A model generated the notes under the pieces. The model made no database searches, was not told the DNA's origin, and saw nothing but the letters and a program-made list of their open reading frames with translations. The translations under genes were made by a program, and so were the position numbers. From the NCBI GenBank assembly GCA_946482285.1, contig CAMLQK010000001.1:372001-436000 (forward strand): 64,000 nt of DNA, in the 5' to 3' direction. Source of the DNA: an uncultured Candidatus Saccharibacteria bacterium (GTDB lineage Bacteria; Patescibacteria; Saccharimonadia; Saccharimonadales; UBA4665). Within the stretch, counting starts at the first letter, position 1; each line of letters opens with the position of its first letter. Below are positions 49,321 to 57,674 of this stretch, piece after piece.

Positions 49321-50235
49321 ATGAGCTTGACCATCAAAGAAATTCGACACAATACTACTTGCGCCAGGGCTCTTATGCGGCGCAGCCGGGAACAGGGGTT
49401 TGCCGTGGGTGCATTCAATATTGATAACCAAGAGACATTGATTGCGGTGGCGCGTGCCGCCCAAAAACTACAAGCACCAGTGCTTGTAGAGGTGAGTGAT
49501 GGCGAGGTAAAGGCGCTCGGTTTGCAGAATATCCGTGACATGGTAAATAATTACTGCCAGGAATATGGTGTTGAGATGTATCTGAACCTCGACCATAGCC
49601 CAACAGTCGAAGCATGTAAAGCTGCTATCGACGCTGGTTTTGAGTTTATCCATATTGATATTTCGCAGGCCAACCACGATGCGACTACCGATGAGATTAT
49701 TGCAAAGACAAAAGAAGTAGTTGAATATGCCAAATTTACAGGCGCACTAGTGGAAAGTGAGCCGCACTACTTTGGCGGTTCATCGAACGTTCACACAGAA
49801 GATATCGATTACGAAGAGATCAAGAAGACTTTTAGCACACCGGAAAGTACAAAAGCGTTTGTTGACGCGACTGGCATTGATACGTTTGCGGCTGCTATTG
49901 GCAACTTGCATGGCAAATATCCTGTGCCAAAGGAGCTTGATTTGGAATTGTTACAGCAGTTGCGTAATGCTGTGGACTGTCAGATAAGCCTGCACGGCGG
50001 TAGCGGTACGCCGCTGCATTTTTTTGAGGATGCTGCCAAAATCGGCGTCAGCAAAATCAATATTAACAGCGATATGCGATACGCATTCCGAACAACACTC
50101 GAAAAAGTTCTGGCCGACCACCCCGATGAATACGCGGTGGTAAAATTGATGCCCGAGGTATGCCAGGCGGTCCAGGATGTGGTGGAAGAAAAAATCAATG
50201 CATTTGGCAGCGCGGGCAAGGCTGTAACGGCGTAG
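49321..50235 (+). CDS. fba: Class II fructose-bisphosphate aldolase
   Basis: The 304-residue zinc aldolase splits fructose 1,6-bisphosphate to dihydroxyacetone phosphate and glyceraldehyde 3-phosphate. It has VGAFNIDNQETLIAV, LNLDHSPTVEACKAAIDAGFEFIHID (zinc His), VESEPHYFGGSSNV, AIGNLHGKYP (zinc His), SLHGGSGTP and ININSDMRYAF. Length is normal. ACGGAGGGACC precedes ATG 49321. It is a free-standing gene; the other glycolytic genes are 7-11 kb further on. Confidence 0.93.
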   Translation: MSLTIKEIRHNTTCARALMRRSREQGFAVGAFNIDNQETLIAVARAAQKLQAPVLVEVSDGEVKALGLQNIRDMVNNYCQEYGVEMYLNLDHSPTVEACKAAIDAGFEFIHIDISQANHDATTDEIIAKTKEVVEYAKFTGALVESEPHYFGGSSNVHTEDIDYEEIKKTFSTPESTKAFVDATGIDTFAAAIGNLHGKYPVPKELDLELLQQLRNAVDCQISLHGGSGTPLHFFEDAAKIGVSKININSDMRYAFRTTLEKVLADHPDEYAVVKLMPEVCQAVQDVVEEKINAFGSAGKAVTA

Positions 50236-50244
50236 GTGCTGCGA

Positions 50245-50298
50245 GGGAAGGAGGGGCCACTGGGTGAAAAATCAATCATGGTGGCCGCGCTCCTTCCC
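50245..50298. repeat. Palindrome between fba and high-G+C orphan
   Basis: GGGAAGGAG (50245-50253) and CTCCTTCCC (50290-50298) enclose GGCCAC (50255)/GTGGCC (50281). It lies between two convergent genes and may stop both transcripts, but no T-run is present. Confidence 0.65.
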
Positions 50299-50303
50299 AT
50301 GTG

Positions 50304-50663
50304 TCACGTGCTCGGTTCGAGCAGGTGGTCGTACGTTGTGCCGAGGTCGGGGAAGGCGTTGCGCCGGAGGCTCTGGGCTAGCAGGGTGAACAGGTCATAT
50401 ACGGTCGAAGACCGAAGCGCCGTTGCCACGACTGCCTTGTCGCCTTTTTGCGCCTTCAGTATGGCCTTGTAGTGCTGGGTGGGATTTTGGTTGAGTTTCT
50501 GCACGATAGGCTGAAGGGCTGCGTATGCGACATGCGGGTCGCGGCTGAGCAGCTTCCTGCCTGTGAACTGCGGGTCTTTTTCGATCTCTTCCGACAGGAG
50601 AATCCGCAGTAGTCGCGTGAACTTGTGTTCTTCGATTTCTTGCGTGACGTCCAAATGCGGCAT
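50304..50663 (-). CDS. High-G+C orphan protein
   Basis: The 119-residue helical, soluble protein is not recognised: EIEEHKFTRLLRILLSEEIEKDPQFTGRKLLSRDPHVAYAALQPIVQKLNQNPTQHYKAILKA and KGDKAVVATALRSSTVYDLFTLLAQSLRRNAFPDLGTTYDHLLEP. It looks all-helical. AGGAAG lies 6 bases before ATG 50663. Codon use is G/C-ending, in contrast to its A+T-rich upstream region. A palindrome follows it. Confidence 0.65.
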   Translation of the reverse strand: MPHLDVTQEIEEHKFTRLLRILLSEEIEKDPQFTGRKLLSRDPHVAYAALQPIVQKLNQNPTQHYKAILKAQKGDKAVVATALRSSTVYDLFTLLAQSLRRNAFPDLGTTYDHLLEPST

Positions 50664-50957
50664 GAAGGTCTTCCTGGGCTCGGGAATGTACGGAAGTATG
50701 ATGTCACATTAAACAGAAATTAACAAATAGCTGCTATACTGCAGAATGTTTGGTATACTTAATGTTGTACGCCTAACCTAAATAGCATTACCTTTTACAC
50801 CTCTGTTATTCGCCGTACTCCAAACTGTTGCTGCTGCTACGTTAACTGGTGATTAATTATTCGCCGAGTCAACATCCTGCAATATAGACCGATAATGAAG
50901 CCCTTCTTGCTGTATTTAATCTTTTTTTAATATTTCAACTGTAACATTCTAAGATAG
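50664..50957. other. A+T-rich intergenic region with promoter boxes
   Basis: No gene is supported. Two TATACT boxes (50735-50740, 50754-50759) and an A+T-rich end with a T-run (about 50921-50929) are present. The response regulator at 50958 follows; no clear -35 partner could be placed. Confidence 0.4.
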
Positions 50958-51650
50958 ATGCAGAATTTAATTAGTAAGAAATTATTAATCGTTGAGGATA
51001 ATTGGCTCCTAGCGGAAACGCTCAAAAAGCACCTTCGCAAGGACTTTATTATCGATATGGCATCAACGGGCGAGGAAGCACTCGATAAAGCGCGCAGTAT
51101 CCAGTACCGCCTTATCATGCTTGATTTGGGCTTGCCGGACATGAACGGATCCGTTGTCTGTTCCGAGTTGCGCAAATCGGGGATTAAAACGCCGATCCTT
51201 ATTCTGACTGGCGAAAAACAGTCGTCTAGTATTGTAAAGCTGCTTGAATGTGGTGCCGACGACTACCTGACGAAGCCATTTAACAGTGATGAATTGAAAG
51301 CCAGGGTAGCTGCACTGTTGCGGCGGACGCAGTATGTAGAAACCCAGCCAAACCTGGTCGTCAAAGATTTGGTAATTGATGTCAGCCGCCGTCGTGTAAC
51401 CCGCAGTGGCACCGAGATCAGTTTGCGGCGCAAAGAGTTCGATATCTTGGAATATTTGGTAAGCAACCACGGCCGTGCCGTGAGTCGCTCTATGATATTT
51501 AACCATGTGTGGGAGTCCGGTAAGGAGGGATGGAATAACACCGTTGATGTCCACATAAACCACCTTCGTCAGAAGGTAGACCGTCCGTTTAAGACACCGC
51601 TTATCAAGACCGCATATGGCATTGGCTATATGGTTGATAGCAACAGTTAA
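50958..51650 (+). CDS. OmpR/PhoB-family response regulator
   Basis: The 230-residue protein has a receiver domain (IVEDNWLL, phospho-acceptor Asp56 in IMLDLGLPDMNG, ILTGEK, YLTKPFNSDEL) and an OmpR-type winged helix with LRRKEFDILEYLVSNHGRAVSRSMIFNHVWESGKEGWNNTVDVHINHLRQKV and TAYGIGYM. It is the partner of the histidine kinase 167 bases downstream, with a tiny gene between them. Confidence 0.93.
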   Translation: MQNLISKKLLIVEDNWLLAETLKKHLRKDFIIDMASTGEEALDKARSIQYRLIMLDLGLPDMNGSVVCSELRKSGIKTPILILTGEKQSSSIVKLLECGADDYLTKPFNSDELKARVAALLRRTQYVETQPNLVVKDLVIDVSRRRVTRSGTEISLRRKEFDILEYLVSNHGRAVSRSMIFNHVWESGKEGWNNTVDVHINHLRQKVDRPFKTPLIKTAYGIGYMVDSNS

Positions 51651-51671
51651 GGAAAGAAAGGGTATAATAGA

Positions 51672-51782
51672 ATGAGTGATACGTTATTCACTGTGTTAAC
51701 TGATGTTGATAGCCGAGAGGAAGCACAAATTGCAGAGCAACTGTATGCAGAATACAGCGCCGGTGCTCCTTGGTACGACTGA
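51672..51782 (+). CDS. Small protein between response regulator and kinase (36 aa)
   Basis: ATG 51672 opens a 36-residue frame, MSDTLFTVLTDVDSREEAQI..., ending YSAGAPWYD. AAAGG lies 6-8 bases upstream, and TATAAT (51663-51668) nearly touches the start. The short acidic protein sits exactly between the regulator and kinase genes of a two-component operon. Frame choice is by start position only; function unknown. Confidence 0.4.
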   Translation: MSDTLFTVLTDVDSREEAQIAEQLYAEYSAGAPWYD

Positions 51783-51817
51783 TTCCGATAGTTACGCCAA
51801 ACTAATCCCCAAATTGT

Positions 51818-53188
51818 ATGCCCCCATTTTTGCGAACCCTGTATAAACGACTGATCGAACCTCGGCAACAAGAGGAAAACGCCCGCAACCGCGAGCTTGT
51901 ATTAAATGTTGTCCTATTGGGTACTATCGCAGTTTCGTTTGCATTGCTGGCACTTTTGGTCGTTAGCTTCTTCCTGAGCAATAACCACTATGTTTTGGCG
52001 CGGATGGGAATTGGAGGTGTACTGCTCCTATTCCTTTGTGGCATCTATTATGCCATCCGTAGAAAGGGTTTTAAGTGGGGTGCCCATTTGCTAGTAGTCT
52101 TTTATGGACTGCTAGCTTTTTTGGTTGTAGGCCAGTGGGGTATAAACACACCGTTTGGTGTGTTGTTATTTGCGGTGGTTATAATTTTGGCAGGTATTGT
52201 TGTGCGGTCATCCTATGCACTATATGCGACAGCGGCAATCTGTCTGTATATCATCGCAGTGCAGTTGAGTATTAAATGTGGTTTTTATTTGCCGGATGAA
52301 TCATGGTCCGCAAACACGTCCAGCTTTGGTGACGCACTAGGCTACTGTGCCGGCTTTAGCTTGCTGGCGGTAATATCCTGGCTTTTCGGCCGCCAAATGG
52401 AGCGCTCCCTGTATCGTATCCAGTTAGCTGAAGCTGCTTTGTTGACTGAAAAAAAGATGCTGAAAGTGCGGATAGCAGAGCGCACTGCTGAGCTGCAAAA
52501 AGCCCAGTTCGAAGAGGTTCAACAGTTGTATAATTTTGCCGAGCTAGGCCAGCTGAGTACGGGGTTTATCCACGATATGGCGAACTATTTAACTGTTTTA
52601 ACTATGGAAATCGAGGGCGTCCATAGCCGTAAACACGCTGATGCTATTGAGCGGGCAAATGCAATTATCGGCTACCTCGACCGCATGGTGGATGATGTTC
52701 GCGGCCAGCTCCGGGGCGACATTGTAGACAAGCCCTTTACTCCGTCCAAGAAAGTCCAAGAAATTATAGGACTCCTAAAGCAGAAGGCGGTAGCCGCCGG
52801 CGTTGACTTGCAACTAGAGTCAAGTGGCGAAAAAGTCCAGGCAATGGGCGATCCGGCTCGCTTTAGCCAGGTGATATCCATTTTGGTTGGCAATGCTATT
52901 GATGCCTGCAAAACCTCCAAGTCCAAAGCTGTTTTGGTAACATACGAGCTACAAGGTGAGGAAGTTGTTATCCGTGTGAGTGACACCGGGCCGGGCATTC
53001 CGGCAAGTGAGCGCGAAAAATTGTTCAAACCATTTACAAGTACTAAAAAAACAGGGATGGGCATAGGCTTATTCATCGCAAAAAGGGTTATTGAAACTCA
53101 TTTTTCAGGTAGTCTTGAGCTTGATTCGGCTACAAAAAAAACGACGTTTGTGTTACGAGTACCCCAGTATGCCACGCCAAAAACTTGA
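51818..53188 (+). CDS. Sensor histidine kinase
   Basis: The 456-residue kinase has six membrane helices (about 30-200), a coiled coil, a phosphoacceptor region QLSTGFIHDMANYLTVLTMEIEG with His252 (HDMAN rather than the common HELRTP), and an ATPase domain with NAIDACKTSK, DTGPGIPASEREKLFKPFTSTKKTGMGIGLFIAKRVI. It pairs with the OmpR-type regulator. Its 3' end overlaps the terpene-synthase-like gene by 20 bases, so that gene is probably in the same transcript. Confidence 0.9.
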   Translation: MPPFLRTLYKRLIEPRQQEENARNRELVLNVVLLGTIAVSFALLALLVVSFFLSNNHYVLARMGIGGVLLLFLCGIYYAIRRKGFKWGAHLLVVFYGLLAFLVVGQWGINTPFGVLLFAVVIILAGIVVRSSYALYATAAICLYIIAVQLSIKCGFYLPDESWSANTSSFGDALGYCAGFSLLAVISWLFGRQMERSLYRIQLAEAALLTEKKMLKVRIAERTAELQKAQFEEVQQLYNFAELGQLSTGFIHDMANYLTVLTMEIEGVHSRKHADAIERANAIIGYLDRMVDDVRGQLRGDIVDKPFTPSKKVQEIIGLLKQKAVAAGVDLQLESSGEKVQAMGDPARFSQVISILVGNAIDACKTSKSKAVLVTYELQGEEVVIRVSDTGPGIPASEREKLFKPFTSTKKTGMGIGLFIAKRVIETHFSGSLELDSATKKTTFVLRVPQYATPKT

Positions 53189-54662
53189 TACTACCGCAAG
53201 TCGCGCGCTACACGCACTGGAGACGGACCATCAATTACTCCATTCAGTAGAGCAGCGTGCTATTGTCTTGTGGGTTTTGGCTGCAAGTGCGCCAGCTCGC
53301 AGGTTATGCGAACGTCTGGCGGAAGCAATTGTAGCTGACCTACGGCATCGGCCTGAGCGGTACGACGACCTATACACATTCGCCTTGTCGCTCAATGCCG
53401 TATACGCATTTGACCAGCAGCTTATTGCTGGAGATATCCAGGCAATGCTTGCCGCCCGATTGGTTGGGGCAGAGGTTATGCCCGGAGGGCCATATGCGGG
53501 ATCAGATGGAACTGTTCGGGATGATGCGAACATGCAGATTGCGTATCTGGCTGCTACTGTTGCACACCCGCTTCCCAATCTTGCGATGTATTATGAGCAA
53601 ATGCAGCGGTGGTACCAAGTGAATATACAGGGTATCCCTACGACCGACCAGTATATCAAACAGGCCTATGTTGTGCGGAAAAGTTCTGCAGAGCAGGAGG
53701 ACAGTAGTTCTACTGATAAGAACAAACAATATGTATATGCATCGGCAAACAAAGCAGTTGTACAGGCTGCTCCGTCGCTGCGGCCACGGGTTTTGTCGGC
53801 TATTGCGTCATTGAGTACGGTCGACAAAAGCAGCGAGGTCGCACTATTGCCGCTGATGTATGCGCAGTCATTGCAAACTCGGCCGCTAGCAATGACTGAT
53901 ACCCTATGCTGTAACCTTGGTGTTGCTAATATTTTTTGCTGGGTCGCATATACTATTTTTGACGATTTTATAGATGCCGAAGGAATAGCGGCCACCATGC
54001 CGGTGGCTGCCTATGCGCAGCGTACGATGCTCGAAATGTATATGAGCCTCAGCCAGAATGCTGATGCGGCCTCACTTATCAGGGACGTATTCAATACCAT
54101 GGACGAGGCCAATAGCTGGGAATTAAACCACTGTCGTGCTACTGTCGATAAGGGGCAGTTAACGATAACATCAATACCAGATTACGGTAACTTACGTTTT
54201 TTGTATGAGCGCTCGCTGGGCCACGCCCTGGGTCCGCTTTTGCTACAGCAGATTACCGACAGCGCTCACGTCGACTTGCTGCGCCAGGCTTTCTGTCATT
54301 ACTTGATCGCCCGCCAATTAAACGACGATCTACATGACTGGGCGGAAGACTTGGCAACAGGGCAGCTGAGCTACGTTGTTATTTCGGTTTTACGTGATGC
54401 TGGTATTGGCATAGGGAAGCATTCGCTGGATGATATAATGCCTGGCTTGCGAAAGGTGTTCTGGCAACAATCAGTTGATATATTGACCGGGCAAATCCTA
54501 GACTATTGCGGGCGAGCACGCGTAACATTAGAAGAGGTGGCGCCGCTTCGTCAGAACGCAGCTATTCTCATGTTGGTACAGCGGCTGGAAGACTCTGTTG
54601 CCCGCAGTCTGCAGATCCGCGACAATGGGCAGCAATTTATTGAAAAAATACGAAGTAACTGA
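53169..54662 (+). CDS. Terpene-synthase/prenyl-synthase-like protein
   Basis: The 497-residue protein has an N-terminal helical region (1-220) and a class I isoprenoid-synthase-like C-terminal half with DDFID (265-269) and a second metal motif NDDLHDWAEDLATG (from Asn385), the two acid clusters that bind Mg-diphosphate. ATG 53169 lies in the end of the kinase gene. It may make a cyclic or linear isoprenoid. It shares an operon-like stretch with a two-component system, MarR and a CDP-alcohol phosphotransferase, suggesting a membrane lipid role. No close named relative is known to me. Confidence 0.68.
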   Translation: MPRQKLDTTASRALHALETDHQLLHSVEQRAIVLWVLAASAPARRLCERLAEAIVADLRHRPERYDDLYTFALSLNAVYAFDQQLIAGDIQAMLAARLVGAEVMPGGPYAGSDGTVRDDANMQIAYLAATVAHPLPNLAMYYEQMQRWYQVNIQGIPTTDQYIKQAYVVRKSSAEQEDSSSTDKNKQYVYASANKAVVQAAPSLRPRVLSAIASLSTVDKSSEVALLPLMYAQSLQTRPLAMTDTLCCNLGVANIFCWVAYTIFDDFIDAEGIAATMPVAAYAQRTMLEMYMSLSQNADAASLIRDVFNTMDEANSWELNHCRATVDKGQLTITSIPDYGNLRFLYERSLGHALGPLLLQQITDSAHVDLLRQAFCHYLIARQLNDDLHDWAEDLATGQLSYVVISVLRDAGIGIGKHSLDDIMPGLRKVFWQQSVDILTGQILDYCGRARVTLEEVAPLRQNAAILMLVQRLEDSVARSLQIRDNGQQFIEKIRSN

Positions 54663-54693
54663 TATTTTTAACCACAAGACGGAATGCAACCAC

Positions 54694-55176
54694 ATGGCTG
54701 ATATCGATAGGGAAAAGTTAATCCAAACACTGAACGAGCAAGTTCGCGACAATGGCAATATCAATGTCCTGTTGGTGCATGCCATTGCCCAGCATGTCCA
54801 GCTAAGCGCTTCGGAGTTTGAGTGCGCCAGCCTCATCCGTGACCATGGCCCATTTACGGCAGGTGAGCTGGCTAAGCGTTGCCATATTTCAACTGGAGGT
54901 ATGACAGGCATGATTGACCGGCTGGAAAGGGCAAAGCTTGTAAAGCGGGTATCAGATCCAAACGACCGCCGCCGCGTTGTTGTGTCGGGGATAGAAAACA
55001 AGCAGCTGGAACAAAGGATTACGGAGTTATACCGGCCAATGCAGCAGGCCTTCGATGCTATTTTAGACAGCCGTTCTGATGAAGAGATCTTATTTTTAGT
55101 GCAGTTCATGGAGGAAGTGAATCAAATGTTTCACAATGCCATTGCAACACTGCCAGATAAAGAAATTAGGAATTAG
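54694..55176 (+). CDS. MarR-family transcriptional regulator
   Basis: The 160-residue MarR protein has the DNA-binding wing FECASLIRDHGPFTAGELAKRCHISTGGMTGMIDRLERAKLVKRVSDPNDRRRVVVSG and flanking dimerisation helices. ATG 54694 is chosen over ATG 54625, which would overlap the preceding gene. It is located between the terpene-synthase-like gene and the phosphotransferase gene and may control either. Confidence 0.84.
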   Translation: MADIDREKLIQTLNEQVRDNGNINVLLVHAIAQHVQLSASEFECASLIRDHGPFTAGELAKRCHISTGGMTGMIDRLERAKLVKRVSDPNDRRRVVVSGIENKQLEQRITELYRPMQQAFDAILDSRSDEEILFLVQFMEEVNQMFHNAIATLPDKEIRN

Positions 55177-55184
55177 GAATTAGG
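55164..55184 (+). repeat. Heptanucleotide tandem repeat (AATTAGG)3
   Basis: Three perfect copies of AATTAGG cover the MarR stop codon and end two bases before TATACT (55187-55192), the likely -10 box of the next gene. Changing the copy number would move the -35 region relative to it. Confidence 0.8.
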
Positions 55185-55202
55185 AGTATACTTAGTACCA
55201 AT

Positions 55203-55796
55203 ATGTTAAGTTTTTTGAAACCTCAAACCGAAAAAGCGTTACAGCCAATTGCGCGCGTCTTCCGTAACGTAAACCCAAACACCATAACATTGTTCGGACT
55301 GGTTTTTCCGGTCTTATTTTTTATATGTGTCGTTCAGGGGCAATACTGGCTGGCTTTGGTGGTGTTCATTTTCAATGCCGTAGATTTGTTGGACGGGCTA
55401 GTGGCCCGAGCACAGAATAAGGTGACTGCGTTTGGCGGGTTTTTGGACTCCACCATCGACCGTTTTGCTGACTTTACGGTAATTGTCGCTTTTGGTTTTG
55501 CCAATATTGTTCCCTGGGAAATCCTGCTGCCATTGGTCATGTTCACATACTTGATTAGTTACATTCGTTCCCGGGTTGAGCTTGCTGCCAAAGGCACCCT
55601 TACTGCCAATGTTGGCATTATGGAACGTACCGAACGCCTCGTTGTTATTTTTGTAGGCTTGCTGATATACGCGCTGTTTCCGGATGCAGAGCTGCTTGGC
55701 CAGAACCTTATGAGTCTTGCTTGTATAGTCGTATTGGCATTATCGGTAGTTACTGTTGGCCAGCGTGTGGCTTTTGCCTATAAAAAGCTTGGTTAA
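55203..55796 (+). CDS. CDP-alcohol phosphatidyltransferase
   Basis: The 197-residue membrane enzyme has the full CDP-alcohol phosphotransferase motif D-x2-D-G-x2-A-R-x8-G-x3-D-x3-D: Asp61, Asp64, Gly65, Ala68, Arg69, Gly78, Asp82 and Asp86. It has five to six helices. It joins a CDP-diacylglycerol-type donor to an alcohol such as glycerol phosphate or inositol phosphate. Start ATG 55203 is 10 bases after TATACT. Acceptor unknown. The neighbouring isoprenoid-like gene makes a lipid-related role likely. Confidence 0.88.
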   Translation: MLSFLKPQTEKALQPIARVFRNVNPNTITLFGLVFPVLFFICVVQGQYWLALVVFIFNAVDLLDGLVARAQNKVTAFGGFLDSTIDRFADFTVIVAFGFANIVPWEILLPLVMFTYLISYIRSRVELAAKGTLTANVGIMERTERLVVIFVGLLIYALFPDAELLGQNLMSLACIVVLALSVVTVGQRVAFAYKKLG

Positions 55797-55822
55797 AAAA
55801 GTCCCGCCTGGATGGCGGGACT
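55797..55822 (-). terminator. Terminator of beta-lactamase-like gene
   Basis: On the minus strand AGTCCCGCC-ATCCA-GGCGGGACT is followed by TTTTTT; it also lies just behind the convergent phosphotransferase gene. Confidence 0.85.
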
Positions 55823-55842
55823 GACCTGTGCAGCAGGGCTGA

Positions 55843-56880
55843 CTAGTACAGTACTCTTCTGCTCTCTGCCTCGCGTGCGGCGTTGTTTTTGGCGTCCAGT
55901 TGCTGTTTGAGCTGGTTTTGCTGTTTCTTGTGGTCTTTCTTCGGCACGTTTCCACTGTAGCGGAGGACATCATGCCCCATGTGCTTCAGTGAATCATGTG
56001 CTCGCCATGTACCTTGGGTATTATTGTGCGGGGTGGTAGTAAGGAACGAGTAGCCGTAAATTTTACGTGACTGAGTGTTATAAATGATGCCTACATCATG
56101 ACGGTTGTTGCCATCTTGATCATCCAAAATTCCAACCTTGTTAGCTAGAATAATATAATCGTTGCCCTCTAATTGGGTGCGTACGCCAAAATCGTCGAAG
56201 ATATTTGACTGCAAAGCATTACGGATAAAGCTTTCGTATTTGTCTGGCTTGGACAGTAGGCGGTCGAAGATCCACATGGCTTCTTTGCTAGTGGTATTGC
56301 CAACGTAAAAACGATTGCCTTCGCCTGCGAGCGGTTGTAGCCTGGTTTCTTTGAGCTGTGGATATTGTGCCAGACGCAGGTTGACTGCTTGTGCGCCGCC
56401 CAGCTTGTAGTTGACCAGTGCGCGTACGGCGGTATTACCCGACCGGTTCAGCATGTCGTACAGTAAGTCTTCTACCGTCGCCTCTTTGGGCGCGCCGGCC
56501 TGGTCAAACTCGCCATAACCAGCGCGTACGTCGGCATCTTGCCAGGTAACAGTGTCGGCCATGGTAATTTTGTTGTCCCGCAGGTCTTGCAGGATCTGCC
56601 ACGCGATAGGGATCTTATTGATACTTGCGGCAAAGTGTACCTTACTTTGGTCGTAGTCGAGTATCGGGCGCGCTTCGCGGACATCGTAAATGTTAACGCT
56701 CGTGTGAACCCCCTGGCGCTTATTTTCTTCAATTGCCTTCATGATGCGGTGCTTAAGGACGGACGTACGGATGCCATCTGATAGATCGCCACTATATAGT
56801 GCCGATTCATTCATATTTTGCACTTGCTGTGTTTGTGCAGGCGCGGCCTGATTATGCTGACTTGGTAACGGTGCTTGCAT
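55843..56880 (-). CDS. Class A beta-lactamase-like serine hydrolase
   Basis: The 345-residue protein has the active-site motifs of the serine beta-lactamase/DD-peptidase fold: SxxK in AASINK (Ser86, Lys89), SGN at 147-149 (SDN position) and KVG at 248-250 (KTG position). The N-terminus is Pro/Gln-rich, without a clear signal peptide, and the C-terminus is a charged Lys/Gln coil. AGGGGGAACT precedes ATG 56880. It may cut peptidoglycan or hydrolyse beta-lactams, or act inside the cell if unexported. Confidence 0.82.
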   Translation of the reverse strand: MQAPLPSQHNQAAPAQTQQVQNMNESALYSGDLSDGIRTSVLKHRIMKAIEENKRQGVHTSVNIYDVREARPILDYDQSKVHFAASINKIPIAWQILQDLRDNKITMADTVTWQDADVRAGYGEFDQAGAPKEATVEDLLYDMLNRSGNTAVRALVNYKLGGAQAVNLRLAQYPQLKETRLQPLAGEGNRFYVGNTTSKEAMWIFDRLLSKPDKYESFIRNALQSNIFDDFGVRTQLEGNDYIILANKVGILDDQDGNNRHDVGIIYNTQSRKIYGYSFLTTTPHNNTQGTWRAHDSLKHMGHDVLRYSGNVPKKDHKKQQNQLKQQLDAKNNAAREAESRRVLY

Positions 56881-57114
56881 AGTTCCCCCTATTTTGTTCA
56901 CGAGCTTAAGCGCTCATGATATTCCTATTAAAACGAATCAGTACTGGCGTTGCAAAAATAATGAAGATAGTATTAAATATCGTCTATGTGTTTGTCCGGC
57001 AGCGGATATTACCGGATTTTCCGGGGCACTAAAATCCGTATTCAGAAGAGGTGATGAACTCTTTTTTGCACTCGTTTTTGACAAAGCATGTCTATGTCAC
57101 GCAGGAGGAAAGCA

Positions 57115-57441
57115 GTGAATAACACCGTAAACGAGGCGGCAACCGCCGTTCGCGACCGTGCCACTGGCGCGGCCAAGGCTGCCCAGTCGCTGGTGCTGCT
57201 GGCCGCAGGCTATGTCGCACAGCCGGCTATCGTTTTGGTCCAGGACCACGTCACCGATCCGCTCAAGCTCAAGCTCGGTGAGGCTGCCAAGACCGAACGC
57301 GGCCAGCAGGCCCTCCAGAAGGTGAGCAAGGGCCTGGAGGCCACGGTGGACATCGCCTGCAACCGCAAGGTGCAGATCGGTGCCGGCCTGAGCGTGGCTG
57401 TCATTGCCGCCGCTCTGGTGGTGCGCCGCCGCAACACCTGA
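57115..57441 (+). CDS. High-G+C small protein with C-terminal helix
   Basis: The 108-residue protein starts at GTG 57115 after AGGAGG (6 bases away); the frame extends upstream to 57088 but has no ribosome site. It is helical and Ala-rich (VRDRATGAAKAAQSLVLLAAGYVAQPAIVLVQDHV; EAAKTERGQQALQKVSKGLEATVDIACNRK), with a hydrophobic end VQIGAGLSVAVIAAALVVRRRNT that could be a tail anchor. Codons end in G/C, unlike the neighbours. A long palindrome follows. Confidence 0.65.
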   Translation: MNNTVNEAATAVRDRATGAAKAAQSLVLLAAGYVAQPAIVLVQDHVTDPLKLKLGEAAKTERGQQALQKVSKGLEATVDIACNRKVQIGAGLSVAVIAAALVVRRRNT

Positions 57442-57506
57442 GTACGGATGTGCGGAACCATATGAACCCCTGACTCTGTCGGGCGTTCGGAGGTCCCCAA
57501 AAAAAC

Positions 57507-57575
57507 GTTGCGGACGTGGAAACTCGACAACCATCGGGTTCCGCTACTGCCAACAGGCAGCTCCACGTCCGCAAC
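57507..57575. repeat. Perfect 14-bp-arm palindrome after high-G+C gene
   Basis: GTTGCGGACGTGGA (57507-57520) pairs exactly with TCCACGTCCGCAAC (57562-57575); a second hairpin CTGCC-AACA-GGCAG (57547-57560) sits inside. Flanking GTACGGA (57442) and TCCGTAC (57577) are also inverted. No T-run. Confidence 0.75.
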
Positions 57576-57674
57576 TCCGTACCACTTTTACAACGCTTAT
57601 GATTGCATTACTGGCGCTACGAGTGCATAATATGAGCCAACACAAGCAAACCTATTCTTTTTTTGGAGAAAACA

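Noticed and set aside
8399..57575. Integron attC sites
   Set aside because: The palindromes after high-G+C genes have no RYYYAAC/GTTRRRY ends, no integrase is in the window, and the genes are scattered rather than in an array.
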